Assembly: GCA_003993805.1 (NCBI GenBank)
Contig: RSEF01000001.1
Span: 62,864,550 to 62,928,549 of the forward strand
Length of the DNA: 64,000 bases
From: Himantopus leucocephalus
Taxonomy: Eukaryota; Chordata; Aves; Charadriiformes; Recurvirostridae
Direction of reading: 5' to 3'
Shown here: one piece after another, positions 33,839 through 45,200 of the stretch
Layout of the letters: every line of letters begins with the position of its first letter
Numbering within the stretch: the stretch's first letter is position 1
The notes under the pieces: model-generated
Seen by the model: only the letters and a program-made list of their open reading frames with translations
Databases searched by the model: none
What the model was told of the DNA's origin: nothing
Position numbers and translations under genes: made by a program

Positions 33839-36244
33839 ATGATGTGCCTGGGGTTGTGGGCAGCTGCCCTGCTCTGCTTGTTTTCCCCTGGCACCGTGCG
33901 AGGTGACTGCTGGCTGATCGAGGGGGACAAAGGTTATGTGTGGCTGGCCATCTGTAGCCAGAACCAGCCCCCATATGAGACCATCCCCCAGCATATCAAC
34001 AGCACGGTGCACGACTTGCGTCTGAACGAGAATAAGCTCAAAGTGGTGCTGTACTCCTCCCTCAACCGCTTCGGCAACCTGACTGATTTGAACCTGACCA
34101 AGAATGAGATCTCCTATATCGAGGATGGGGCTTTCATGGGCCAGTCAAACCTCCAGGTCTTACAGCTGGGCTACAACAAACTCACCAACCTGACAGAGGG
34201 CATGTTGCGGGGCATGGCTCGCCTCCAGTTCCTCTTTGTGCAGCACAACCTTATTGAACTGGTCACCCCTACTGCCTTCTCCGAGTGCCCCAGCTTGATT
34301 AGCATTGACCTGTCATCTAACCGTCTCAGCCGCCTGGAGGGGAACACTTTCACCAGCTTGAGCAATCTGATGGTGTGTGAGCTGGCTGGCAACCCCTTCA
34401 ACTGTGACTGTAGCCTCTACAGCTTTCTTAACTGGCTGGCACTTTTCAACAATGTCACCAAGAACTATGATCGGCTCCAGTGTGAGACTCCTCGGGAGTT
34501 TGCTGGGTACCCGCTCCTGGTACCTCGGCCTCACCACAACCGCAATGCCATCACCATCTTCCAGTCTATGTGCAGAGGTGGCACCATCCCCTCCCTCTCC
34601 AGGGTCAACCCCACCCCTTATACCCCTGACTCCCAGCGAGACCTGGATGAGGGCTCAGCCATCAGCCCCGGGGACTTCCTCTCAGTCAAGCCTCCAGCTT
34701 CCTCCACTACTGACTCGTCCTTCAGTCCCAGCATCAAGCTCCATGATGTGACCATCACCTCAGCCATCCTGATGGTAACCATCCCCATGCCCTACAGTAA
34801 GATGTATGTGCTGGTCCAATACAACAACAGCTACGTTTCTGACATAGCAACACTGAAGAGCAAGAAGGAATATGTCACTGTCAACAAGTTGAAGGCCCAC
34901 ACTGATTATACTTTCTGTGTGGCCTCCATCCGCAACAACAGGCGCTACAACCACACTTGCCTGACCTTCGCAACCCGGAGCAAAGGCAGGGAGGACCCTA
35001 TTTCCAGTACTTCCACCACCACACACTATATCATGACCACTCTGGGTTGCCTCTTTGGGATGGTCATTGTCTTGGGGGTGGTGTACTACTGCCTGCGGAA
35101 GCGGAGGATGCAGGAGGAGAAACAGAAGTCCCTCAATGTCAAAAAGACCATTCTGGAAATGCGTTATGGATCAGATATTGATACCAGTACCATGGTCCAT
35201 CCTTCCCAGAAGCTGGGTGAGCCACCAGTCATCCCTGTCACACGGATGTCCTCTATCCCTTCCATGATTGGGGAGAAGTTGCCCCCATCAAAGTCAATGG
35301 AGGCTGGGATGGAGACTCCTAAAGTCACCACTAAAGGTAACTACATTGAGGTGCGGACTGGTGGTGGGGATGGGCTGGAACGAGCCCAGCGGGATGAGGA
35401 CCTGAGGGAGCTTGACAATGGGCAAGGCTCAGCTGCTGAGATCTCTACTATAGCCAAGGAGGTAGACAAAGTCAACCAGATCATCAACAACTGCATTGAT
35501 GCTCTCAAGCTGGACACAGCCTCCTTCCTGGGTGGTGGAACTGGTGTTGACTCAGACATGGCCTTTGAGTGCCAGTCCATCCCAGCCAGTTCCTCGGGTG
35601 GGCTAGAGCGGCCCAGCTTTCTTTCCCCACCCTATAAGGAAAGCTCCCACCACCCTTTGCAGCGCCAGCTCAGTGCTGATGCTGCCGTGGCCAGAAAGAC
35701 CTGCAGTGTCTCCTCTAGTGGCTCCATCAAGAGCGCCAAGGTCTTCAGCTTGGATGTGCCTGACCACCCACCACTCAGCAAGTCTGACTCCAAATACATT
35801 GAGAAGGGCAGCCCACTCAACAGCCCTTTGGATCGTCTTCCCTTGGTGTCCCCGGGCGCCATCCACCACTTGGAGGTCAAGCCTTCTTACCATTGCAGTG
35901 AGCACCGTCACTCCTTCCCGGCCCTGTACTATGAGGAAAGTGCTGACACCTTGAGCCAGCGGGTGTCATTCCTCAAGCCACTCTCCCGGTCCAAGCGAGA
36001 CTCCACGTACTCCCAGCTCTCCCCCAGACACTACTTCTCAGGCTACTCCTCCAGCCCTGAGTACTCATCAGAGAGCACCCACAAGATCTGGGAGCGATTC
36101 CGGCCTTACAAGAAGCACCACAGGGAGGAGGTTTACATGGCGGCTGGGCATGCCCTGCGGAAGAAAGTTCAGTTTGCCAAGGATGAGGATCTGCATGACA
36201 TCCTGGATTACTGGAAAGGAGTCTCTGCTCAGCAGAAGCTGTGA
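33839..36244 (+). CDS. ELFN2: ELFN2, synaptic LRR-fibronectin III transmembrane protein
   Basis: This single-exon coding region gives 801 residues and ends in the family's ...KGVSAQQKL. ELFN2 (also PPP1R29, LRRC62) is a postsynaptic adhesion protein; the family binds group III metabotropic glutamate receptors across the synapse and docks protein phosphatase 1. In order: signal peptide 1-22 (mature start DCWLIEGDKG), about five leucine-rich repeats 56-180, LRRCT 184-245 (NPFNCDC...), fibronectin III about 284-384, membrane helix about 398-419 followed by RKRR, then a cytoplasmic tail. N-glycosylation sequons fall at 54, 80, 85, 117 and 205. The PP1 docking motif KVQF is at 776-779. I chose the ATG at 33839 because it aligns with the human start as I remember it and has A at -3. 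The frame is open further upstream; an ATG at 33818 (C at -3) would add seven residues. The reading frame is intact. Confidence 0.97.
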   Translation: MMCLGLWAAALLCLFSPGTVRGDCWLIEGDKGYVWLAICSQNQPPYETIPQHINSTVHDLRLNENKLKVVLYSSLNRFGNLTDLNLTKNEISYIEDGAFMGQSNLQVLQLGYNKLTNLTEGMLRGMARLQFLFVQHNLIELVTPTAFSECPSLISIDLSSNRLSRLEGNTFTSLSNLMVCELAGNPFNCDCSLYSFLNWLALFNNVTKNYDRLQCETPREFAGYPLLVPRPHHNRNAITIFQSMCRGGTIPSLSRVNPTPYTPDSQRDLDEGSAISPGDFLSVKPPASSTTDSSFSPSIKLHDVTITSAILMVTIPMPYSKMYVLVQYNNSYVSDIATLKSKKEYVTVNKLKAHTDYTFCVASIRNNRRYNHTCLTFATRSKGREDPISSTSTTTHYIMTTLGCLFGMVIVLGVVYYCLRKRRMQEEKQKSLNVKKTILEMRYGSDIDTSTMVHPSQKLGEPPVIPVTRMSSIPSMIGEKLPPSKSMEAGMETPKVTTKGNYIEVRTGGGDGLERAQRDEDLRELDNGQGSAAEISTIAKEVDKVNQIINNCIDALKLDTASFLGGGTGVDSDMAFECQSIPASSSGGLERPSFLSPPYKESSHHPLQRQLSADAAVARKTCSVSSSGSIKSAKVFSLDVPDHPPLSKSDSKYIEKGSPLNSPLDRLPLVSPGAIHHLEVKPSYHCSEHRHSFPALYYEESADTLSQRVSFLKPLSRSKRDSTYSQLSPRHYFSGYSSSPEYSSESTHKIWERFRPYKKHHREEVYMAAGHALRKKVQFAKDEDLHDILDYWKGVSAQQKL

Positions 36245-36331
36245 CTCTCCCTCACTCTTTCCAAGGAAACAATACAAAACAAGACCCCCCCCCAACAATC
36301 AGAAAAAAAAATATGCCACTTGACTGTGAAA

Positions 36332-36337
36332 AATAAA
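36332..36337 (+). terminator. Possible proximal polyadenylation signal AATAAA
   Basis: It lies 88 bases after the stop codon in an A-rich context. It would give a very short 3' UTR. The A-rich surroundings make a chance match likely. Confidence 0.25.
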
Positions 36338-36410
36338 CCAACAACAAAATACTCCCGACAAATACAAAACTGACAAAATTGTTTCTTAAAGTTTACAACA
36401 ACAGAAAACT

Positions 36411-36442
36411 CTCACACACAGACACACAGACACACACACACG
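36411..36442 (+). repeat. CA-rich microsatellite in ELFN2 3' UTR
   Basis: Imperfect (CA)n with CAGACA interruptions. On the sense strand it gives a CA-repeat RNA, a known binding context for hnRNP L in other genes. Relevance here is unknown. Confidence 0.75.
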
Positions 36443-38625
36443 CCGAATTGTCTCTACTGTGTTATGGGGACCATTGTTCTGCCTGCAGATGGTTGGGAGG
36501 AGCGTCCTGCTCTGACACTGTGGTAACAACACTGGAGTGCGGGTGGGTGGGAATGGCCTGGGAGGGGGTGGTAGCGGTGGCAGGGGAAGGGCAGGGGTGG
36601 ACACTCACTGGGCATGAAACTCAGCTGTGAACTATTGCTCTTTCTGTTCCTGTTGAGGGATGATTTTTCTTTTGGGTGGGAGGGGAGGACTTTGGTTTAG
36701 AAAGCTTCTCTGCCCACCTGATACACCTACTTTTCCAAATATTCCATCATGGTTTTTTTTCCCTATTTCCTTTGGCAGTGGAGGCTTTTCTTTCTCTCCC
36801 GTCCCCTTCCAAGCTATATGGGATTTATTGGAAGAAATTCTTTCACTTCTTTTCCTTTTCCTCTTCCCTACTCTTCTCTGTTAGGGCTCCCTAGGCTTGA
36901 ACTTTCTGTCTAGATATTTCACGAATGTCCATCCTCCTCAGAGGAAGGAGAGGAGGTGCAAAGGACCGAGGGAGGTAGGGCCTGCCACACAACAGGCTCT
37001 GTGCCCTTGCTGCTCTTCCTCCTTCTCTTCTCCTGTCATGTCGTTGCTGATGAACACCAGCAATTCTGGAGTGATGGGCATTCTCCAGGCCTGCTCAGAG
37101 CCAGTTTTCAGCCAGTTGGTGGGGGCATATGAATGTGGTCTTTGGCATGGCAAGCCAGGTCCTTAAGGAGGGGTGGAGGAAAAGTCTGTCTCTCAGAGGT
37201 ATAAAGTGTTCCCATCTCTCCACAAGTGTCACAGATCAGAGGCCCTCCCCACCATACACACCTATGCTCAGGCTGCCCTTGTGTAGTGGGTTTGGTATTC
37301 TATGTTCATACCTCCTTTACTGTGAGGAAGGGACCTGGACAGGAGCTGAGCAGAACAAGTTCTACATGAAGCTTCTGAAGCTCTTCCGAACTGACTTGCA
37401 CCATGGAGTGTAGGGTGAGTGTGCATGAGAGGAGCATCACCCGTCCTCCTTACTTGCAGGTGGATGTGAAGAATAGGATTTCAGTTGCTCACCTCACTAA
37501 GTTGACAGAAAAGCCACCAAGTGGCTTCCTCTTGCATAGGCCATGGACACTCTGGTGTGGATAGGAGACAGCCTAGAGTGAAGGCAGGAGCACAGGAAAC
37601 AAAAGGGATGTGAGAATGGGGCCTGGGTGTACCCCAAGAGGAATGACTCTGGGAGAAGCTCCCTTTGTGTGTGCAGCCACACTGTGTGTGCTGGGATAGA
37701 AGAGGATACCAGCTTCTGGATGGCAGTGCTCCTTTGAATACTTAGAGGCCCTCATGAAAATCAGAGCAACCTATCACCTCCTAAATCCTCCACCTCCTCA
37801 CAGTTGGCTGTGACAAACTTTTCTTAGGGATCCTTTAACATCATGGCAAAAACACAGTTTCGCTTGCTAGGTCCCAACATCTGTCTTTTGGATAGAAGAT
37901 CTGCCACAGAGTTGGGAATGAGCCCTCTCCACGTCGTCCCACTTCTGAGCAGCCCAACAAAGCACAATCTTGGCACCATCTGCCCCAAAGCTTTCTTGTC
38001 AGGCAGGGGTGCTGCGTGCTGAGTGCGTCTTTATGCAGCACAGTGGGCCTCCTCTCCGTGAGCTGCACGCCCCAAGTCTTGACAATCATTCACCTCTATC
38101 AGTATGAGGATGAGGGCCTGTCTTGTGTTGCCCTTTCCTAAATGGCTGTTTCATTTTTGAGGTGCTCCTCAGAAGCCCCAGTATTTTTGGAGGCCCTGGG
38201 AGAAGGATGAGGGTGTAGGAGCTTCTCTGGGAGGGATTTACATGCTGCCTGCAGAGAACCTGCCTGTTATCTGTCAGGTAGTAGCACTGCCAGCTGTGAG
38301 AGCTCATTTCTATGCCACAGGTGACATGACTTCATCTTCTGTAAGTGAGGAGCAGCAGTAGGCAGAGCCTGGTGTGTGAAAACCAGAGGGGCAGATCCCC
38401 ACGGTCTAAACTTGTGAAGATCCATGGGGTTCCTTCCTTGTAGGGATGCTCATGGTAACAATCCTAAGCCAGGTCCTGATCCCATTGCCTCAGCCTCCTT
38501 CACTGTCAGCCTGCTTCCCCAGAATCTAGGCATTGTTTTGCCTTGAGTCCAGAGGTATTCCTGGGACTGACTCCACACTGCAAGAGCCAGTCCAACCCAA
38601 AGGAAGGGATGTGTGTGCACACATC

Positions 38626-38643
38626 TGTGTGTGTGTGTGTGTG
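38626..38643 (+). repeat. (TG)n microsatellite in ELFN2 3' UTR
   Basis: About nine TG units, with shorter GTGTG patches just upstream (38610-38617). Confidence 0.85.
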
Positions 38644-40404
38644 CAGGAGGATGAAGGGAATTCACATCACTGCTGCCAGGCGTCCCTCCATGTTGGGACA
38701 ATGCAGCAAGTTAAGACGGTAAATGCTGTGAGAGATCCTTAGGCACAGCGGAGACTTCTCCAGCTACCACATGGAGAAGGCCCAGCGGTCTTCCAGCGTG
38801 GCAACAACCCAAGCAGGAAGGACTAATGTCTGGGGCACAGAACTGGACAGGAGAAGGGGGATGACAGGCATGGGGGGATGGAGTCCTGTTCCTCTCCCCA
38901 CCTATTCCCTCCCTGTGCTTCTCTGCTGTATGGTCTTGTAATCGGTTCCTCTCAGTCTATACTTTTGGGGGGAGCGTTAACCTGTAATGGTTTCTGCTCC
39001 CTCCCCCCACCACCCCAACAAGGCGGAAAAGAAAGGTCAGGGATACAGCTATCAGGCCCTTCTTTTGCCTGTGGTGGGGGTAAGGCTGGGTAAGAGGGAC
39101 AAGCCATTTCTCCCCTAACTGTAGCCCCCCACTCCAAACCAGTGGGTGAAGTTTGCACAAGACGGACTGTTCTGTGGGAGGAAGAGGGCAAGGAAGGGGA
39201 ACAAAGTGTCCCACCTTCCTTCCTCCTCCCTTCTTCCTTGTCCTGCTCCCTCCCCAGGGACAAGGGCTCACAAAGTGATGCCAGCCCTGTTGGAGGAAAG
39301 CAGATTTAACGTTCTATTTGCATGACGATTTTACTGTATTTTTCTGAGCAAACACCTGTTGTGTATGTGCCAGTTTGTTGGAATTTAACCTTCTCCCCCA
39401 GAGTCTCTCCCATCCTTGTCCCTGTTTTCCCTGCTCCTTTCATTCATCCCTGATGTGATTTTATGACAGACTCCTACCAGTTTGGCAGGGAATACACCCC
39501 AAAGAGAACCCAACCCGATCAGCCCCATAAAAAACATTCCTTCTTCTTTCCAGTGTCCCCTTCCCCTTGCCCCAAATGTGGTCTCAGCTGCTTTTCAGGG
39601 TTGTGTGCGTGAAGGTGGATGTGTTATATACCAAAGGCCTGCTCTTTCTAGTGGTCATCATTTCTCCGAATTATTTAGAAACAAGAGTGAGGCCCATCAA
39701 GACAGACCTCATAGGAGAAATGGTCACTACCATCCCCATGCCCTGGTTGCTCTTTCCCCAAATCTACAAACAAGGCTATTCTTGGGGGAAGAAGAAGGAG
39801 TGCTTCAGCTGCAGGGAAACCTCTGATACAGTGAAAGCTTGATGTGGAGCTGGTTGCAATCACTAGAAGACCACACACCATCTCATTGATTGCAGGGAGC
39901 TCTAGATTAGGTCTGTCTCTGTCCTACCCCTCCTTTCCCATGGGTGGCTCTGGCAGAGGGCAGGGCATGATGAAACCCTTAAGGCTTCTGTGGTGGGAAA
40001 AAGCATGGAGAGACTGCCTGAAGTTTCTAAGCCCTCTGTGGGCTCTTAGCCCTTTGGCAAGAGTCCCTCACCCCTGCCTTCTCCCAGGGCAAAGTGGATC
40101 CATGGGGCAGAACCAGGACCAGCCCCTTTCATACTTTATTTCTGGGTTGGTGACCCGTGGCAGGGAAAACAGGGGTTTAGTTCACCTCACTGGATGGCGT
40201 GGAGGGTGAGGAATGAGGTTGGGTGCTGACTTGCCTGCTTCCCCCAGGAACAGGTTCGAGAGGGAGCCTGGGCTGGGTTCCTGCACCCAGAAGAGTGAAG
40301 GTGAGAGCCTAGGGGTGCTGTTCCGGTGGGGCAAAGCCTGTGGTGCCCCAGCTTATGCTGTGGTGCCACGTTCCCCTCTTCCCCCTTCCCACTCTTCTGT
40401 GCTG

Positions 40405-40410
40405 AATAAA
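40405..40410 (+). terminator. Possible intermediate polyadenylation signal AATAAA
   Basis: A canonical hexamer in a non-A-rich context, about 4.2 kb after the stop codon. The sequence after it (40425-40500) is AT-rich and looks non-repetitive. It could end a shorter ELFN2 transcript. Confidence 0.35.
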
Positions 40411-40539
40411 TCCCTCCCGAGGCAGGTGTGAAATATTCATGACTGACAAATGAAGATTTATGTCGGGCTGAGGAGGCCTCTGTGTGTTTGCAATGCTAAT
40501 CAGCCTGCCTTCCTGGAGGAGTCTCTGCCAGGCAGGCTT

Positions 40540-40830
40540 GGGGAAAGGAGGGGGAGATGCAGGAGGGAAGGGGGAAAAGGAGCTGAGGAAGAGAGAGGAG
40601 AGGCAGACACAGCAGGGGTGAGGAGGGTGTGGTGAGACCAAGGGATGGGGAGGCAAGGAGAGGACAGGTAGAGGGAGATGTAGAGGGTGGAGAAGAGGGA
40701 CAGGCTGGAAAGACCAGGGAAGAGATGGCCGCACTGGAAAGAATGGAATGGTGAAAGGAGAAATGGACCAGTGAGAGAAAGGGTTGAGTGCAGGGGTGGA
40801 GGCTCTCTGAGAGGCAGTGGGGAGTAAGTC
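40540..40830 (+). repeat. Purine-rich (GA) low-complexity stretch
   Basis: The sense strand is mostly G and A for about 290 bases, with words such as GGAGA, GAAGAG and GGGGA and no fixed period. The reverse strand yields a Pro/Ser-rich open frame (40309-40866) explained by composition. Confidence 0.6.
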
Positions 40831-42040
40831 AGCAGTGCCTGAAGAAAAAAGCTGGGCAGACTTCATGATGAGCTGTGGCCATTCTCTGTAGGGCAGAGCT
40901 CAGCGCTACAGGGCAGGCAGCTGCCACATGGGCAGAAGCTGGACCCAGGGCCCCGAAAGCACATTTGCCATGGTTGTTGCTGACTGGAAGGCTCAGCTGC
41001 GTCTGGAAGGACACACAGCCTCCGGGAGCCTGGAGAACACCCCTTCCACTGCCACCACTTCCTTCAGCACAAGCCGCATGCAAGAAGAGCCTGATGGAGC
41101 CGCGTCCTCTTGCTGGAGGCAGCCTGCTGCTGTCCCCACCATCTCAGCAGGAGAGAGCATCTTCAGGGTGGCTTGGTGTGGGATGGACACTGAGTGCCAC
41201 CCTCCACTGGGCTATGGGGGGGTCTTTTGTAGGGCTCGCGGAGCCTGCCCCACCTCAGCTGCCCCCTGCCCACCCTGGCTGAGGCAGGTGTTTTTGGGTC
41301 TTTCCCTGAAGAAGGGGCAGAGGGGAGCGTCCTTTGCCGCCCCCGTACGCACCCATGCACTCCCGCACCCCGTCCCTCCAGCCTCTCTGGCCTTGTACAG
41401 TGAGGGACGTTCTCGGTCTGCCTCCCCTCGCCTTCCCCTGCCACCCACCACGGGGAGATGTCTCTACACCTCTCCGTGCACAGTCCCACCAGGGCAGCCC
41501 TCCGCAGGGCGACCCCAACCCACTCCCCTGTCCTGGGTGGAGAGAGGGCAACCTCTGCCCGGCTTCTCCTTCTCCCACTGGGTGGGCACCTCCTCTCCTC
41601 CGTGCCCACCGGGAGGTAAATCACTCCTTCTCCCCCTTATGGTCCCCTCTCCCTCTGCCCCATCCTTGCGCATTTGGCTTAGCCTTTGCCTCCCCCATAA
41701 CTACCACCGCCACTGTGAGGCCTTGCTCTTGGGTGGCCTGCCCCCACCGCCTCCTCTCCACCTTCCCTGGGAGGAGAGGAAGAGGCTGTCTGGGTCAGGC
41801 CAGACCCTCCAGGGCTGGTACGGCTGGTCCATCCACAAGCACAGCACCTGGGGCGAGGGGGTGGGAAGGGTCAGGCAGCTGCCGGGCACAGAGCCGGGGG
41901 TATCAGCCCTTGAATGTAAGGAAGGGCCTGGGAGGCAGCTGCTGGGACTGGCTCCTTGTGGCCTCTTTGGTGTTCCTCCTTCCGTAACAACCCTGTGACC
42001 CCCCCTGGTTGTGTATGGACAAATTTCGGTTGGAGCTATG

Positions 42041-42144
42041 TTCTTTTCTTTTCTTCTTCCTTTTTTTTTTCTTTCTTTTCTTCCTTTAGATTTTTATTTC
42101 TTTCTTTTTTCTTTTTTTTTTCCTCTTTCTTTTCTTTTCCTGTT
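42041..42144 (+). repeat. Long C/T tract near end of ELFN2 3' UTR
   Basis: About 100 bases almost entirely T and C (TTCTTTTC-like words), broken by one TTTAGATTTTTA segment. In the sense RNA it would be a polypyrimidine tract of the type bound by PTB proteins. It sits about 80 bases before the distal polyadenylation signal. Confidence 0.75.
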
Positions 42145-42221
42145 TTAAAACTGAATGGCACGAAATCGTTTTTCCTCAACGCGGAGATTCCTGTATGGAG
42201 AAAATCAATTTCTATATTTGC

Positions 42222-42227
42222 AATAAA
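42222..42227 (+). terminator. ELFN2: Distal polyadenylation signal AATAAA of ELFN2
   Basis: A canonical hexamer in the context TTTGCAATAAATTTC. The expected cleavage zone is 42237-42250 and a GT-rich element follows (TTTGTCTTGTAG near 42320). The cleavage zone runs into a genomic A-rich tract, which could cause internal priming artefacts in cDNA data. Confidence 0.65.
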
Positions 42228-42250
42228 TTTCTTATTTAAAAAAAAAAAAA

Positions 42251-45200
42251 CAACAAAAAAACCCAAAAAACAACAAGCAAAAAATATGAAAAGCTGCTTC
42301 TGAGTCCATTTGTCCCAAGTTTGTCTTGTAGAGGAGGTGGGATGGGATGGGAGGGAACGGGGTACGGGAGAAACTAAGAATTCCATGTCGGGGTGTGGGA
42401 GAAGGATTCTGGATTCTCCCAGGCACCCAGTGGCCATCTGCTCCCCCCAAACACACTGTTTCTCTGCCCTTGGGTATAGCCGTGTTTGGACACATCCTCA
42501 TTTTTGCTGAGTCCTCAGTTCTGCCATGACACCGGTCCCCTCCTGCACTGATCAGCGCCCAGTTTGTGCCCCATTCTGGGCAGGCGTACAGCACTGCCTG
42601 GGTGCAGGGCAGCGCTTCCTCGCCTATCATCTGCACAACAAACCTGCAGCCGGCGTTGAGAGGCATCCTCTGCCCAAGTTCCAGAGCTGTCGGCAGGAAG
42701 GCAGTCCAAGCCAGGTGATTTGGCCGTGGATAATGACTGAGCAATCTGTAGCCTAATCCAGCAGCAGATACCCTGATCTCAGCTCTTCCTAAGCATCAAT
42801 ATTTAAAGTCAAGAATACAGCCAGCAAACCCGTGGCTATTGGTGCATTTATACACATAATTAGGCCAATTTGTGCATGGTGACATAGCAGCCATTCCCTT
42901 GCATGTCTTGTCTCTTCTTTACCTCCTACTTTGTCTCATTTCTAGTTTCTCCATGAGTAACACTGCTGCTTGGCTCAGAGGGTTTCTTCTTTTGCCCTTG
43001 CACATCCAGCTTTGATCAGACAGGTCTAGCTTCCTTCTTGGGTGTGCTGAGCTCACAGCCTCTGCTCCTAGTGTAGGGAGGGGTAGGAGTAAATGGTCTT
43101 GGGGGGTTGTGAATATGGACACAACAGCGACTTTCAGCTCCTGGATATATATGCTGAGTAGCTGATGACTCTTATTAATGCTTGAATTGATTTCAGAGCA
43201 GCCTTGGGGGCAGATGCTACTAAAGGCAGATGCTTCACAGTCTGACGCGTTCTTTGTTGGACTTGGGAAGAATGATTGAATGGGGGAAGGAATGGTGCTG
43301 GGCTGTGCATCTCTGGGGGGTGGACAATGGTACATAATAAAGAGGAGCTTGGCTGGGGTTAATCAGAGTTTCATGTGCTTGGCGGGAGACTGGACCTTTG
43401 GGTCAAGGTGGTGTTCCTAGCATCTGCATCTCTGCAGTGCGGGGATATGGGCCTTCTGAGACAGGGAATCTCAAACCTTGGGAGGAATTAATGCATAAAT
43501 TATAAAGAGGTGTAATCTAATCAGTAGAGTGCCCCCATGCTGTTTATTTTGTTGCTAAATTCGATTTTGTCTCCACAGTCCTTGCATTTCATCTGGTTGC
43601 TCTGCCACAGGGATAAGAAAGGACAAGATGTATTTGCAAATGCTGTCTAGGGGGAGCGGGGAGCTTTGGTAAGGGAGGACTGTCAGGGCTGAAGTAATCA
43701 CGAGTGTCATAAAGCCAGCTGGGGACTGTTGGGCTGGGGGGACATGGAGGCACTGTAGTCAGCCCTCTGGGCCAAGGTTAGTTCTGATGAAAGAGTTAAG
43801 CAGTGCTTGTATTTAAGCAGCCTTTGGCTGATTCTGGTCAGAGACCTTGGGAGTTCTCTGAACCACACAGGGTTGTGTGAGCCGATGTGCGTCCAGAGAG
43901 GGATGAGGTGTGAGCTGCATCTGGGAGTCTGCGTTGTTCTCTCAAGTGCCTGTAAATATAACTGTGTCCAACTGACAGTCCCTGCAGCAAACCACGCTGA
44001 CCTCTGCCTCCAGAACACGCTTGGTGGACCATGATGGCTGTGTCGTGGAGTGGGAGAAAGGCACAGCTCTGTGCTGTGAACAGTGAAGTGGCTGCAGTGG
44101 ACAGTGCGAGAGAGGGGTCACCTGGCTGGCTGGCGTGAGCTGGCCAACTAAGCAAACCCATCATGGAGAACGGTGCAGCCTCACATAGCCTCACGTTTTA
44201 GGCTGGCTGCAGACTCAGGAAGACCATTTTGTGTTGTCTTGTGGTTGGTTCATGTGGACACGGTTCTTTTTCACTCCCATGAATTTCAGTAACTTATCTG
44301 AGCCATCGTTTGCCACAGCACAGGAAGAACTGACTTAGCCACAGAGCCTTTTGCTGGAAGTCATACGGGACAGTTGAGATCTCTGCGTATAAGTGCATGT
44401 GCATGCGCATATGTATTGTGAAACAGACAGGCAAGTGGGCAACATTGCCCTCTTCTGGACTGACTGTCAGGCCTGGAAGAGCATCTCTGGTGGAGTTGCA
44501 GCCTGGCAGATGAATCCTGTTTCCACTGCAAAGGTAACATCCTTTCTGAGCCTTGTTTTCCTATCCAGATCCTGGTGGCTTTTACAATAGCCAGGTCAGA
44601 TTAGGAGATACCACTGCTCTCTGGAGCTGCAGTGCCTGGGCGCCCTGAGCAATTGTGACTCCTCAGGGTTGGGCCAAGCCTAAGAGAGCAGAGTGTGGAA
44701 TGTCTCCCCTCCAGATGAAGTTGGCCCCAATGCAACTGGTAACCAACAGCTCTGAAGGGCAGTGAGCAAATGGATGAGGGTGTGAGGGTCACACTGTTGA
44801 CATTTGTCTCAAGGGCTGTCCCTCGGGGAGAGGAGTGCAGTGCAGGCTAGGGAATGATCAGGCCAACATCTTTCCCCAGGGCTTGGATGCACTCTCAGTT
44901 AAAACACAAAGGTGTGTGTCATGCAAGCTGGAGGACAGGCTGAGATCTACATAGAGCCCAGGGGGATTTGGAAGTGTAAGCACACAGGTCATGCCCATCC
45001 TTAGCATGGTAACAGAGGATGTTGCTGAACAACCTGTGCATTTCCCTTCTCATCCTCGGAGGGAACACAAAGAGAGAGGAACCAAACCCGAACAGCCTGA
45101 CAGTGAAAGATTTAGGAGTGAAAGGATAAGGGAGATGGAAGGAGGACTCAAATACACAAGGAACAGGTTCACACACATAGTTAGGATGGTGGATGGATTG

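Larger units (their letters stand above)
36245..42240 (+). other. ELFN2: Predicted ELFN2 3' UTR
   Basis: No further coding exon follows the stop codon. The best distal polyadenylation signal is the AATAAA at 42222, giving a 3' UTR of about 6 kb, in keeping with the long 3' UTR of mammalian ELFN2 as I recall it. The region includes CA and TG microsatellites (36411-36442, 38626-38643), a GA-rich stretch (40540-40830), a C-rich stop-poor segment (40928-41998) and a pyrimidine tract (42041-42144). Earlier signals at 36332 and 40405 may give shorter forms. The extent is inferred from sequence signals only. Confidence 0.6.

Noticed and set aside
34171..35911. Several antisense and alternate-frame open frames of 70-124 codons inside ELFN2
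   Set aside because: Shadows of the strongly conserved ELFN2 reading frame.
40309..40866. 185-codon Pro/Ser/Phe-rich minus-strand frame
   Set aside because: Antisense shadow of a GA-rich tract in the ELFN2 3' UTR; composition explains it.
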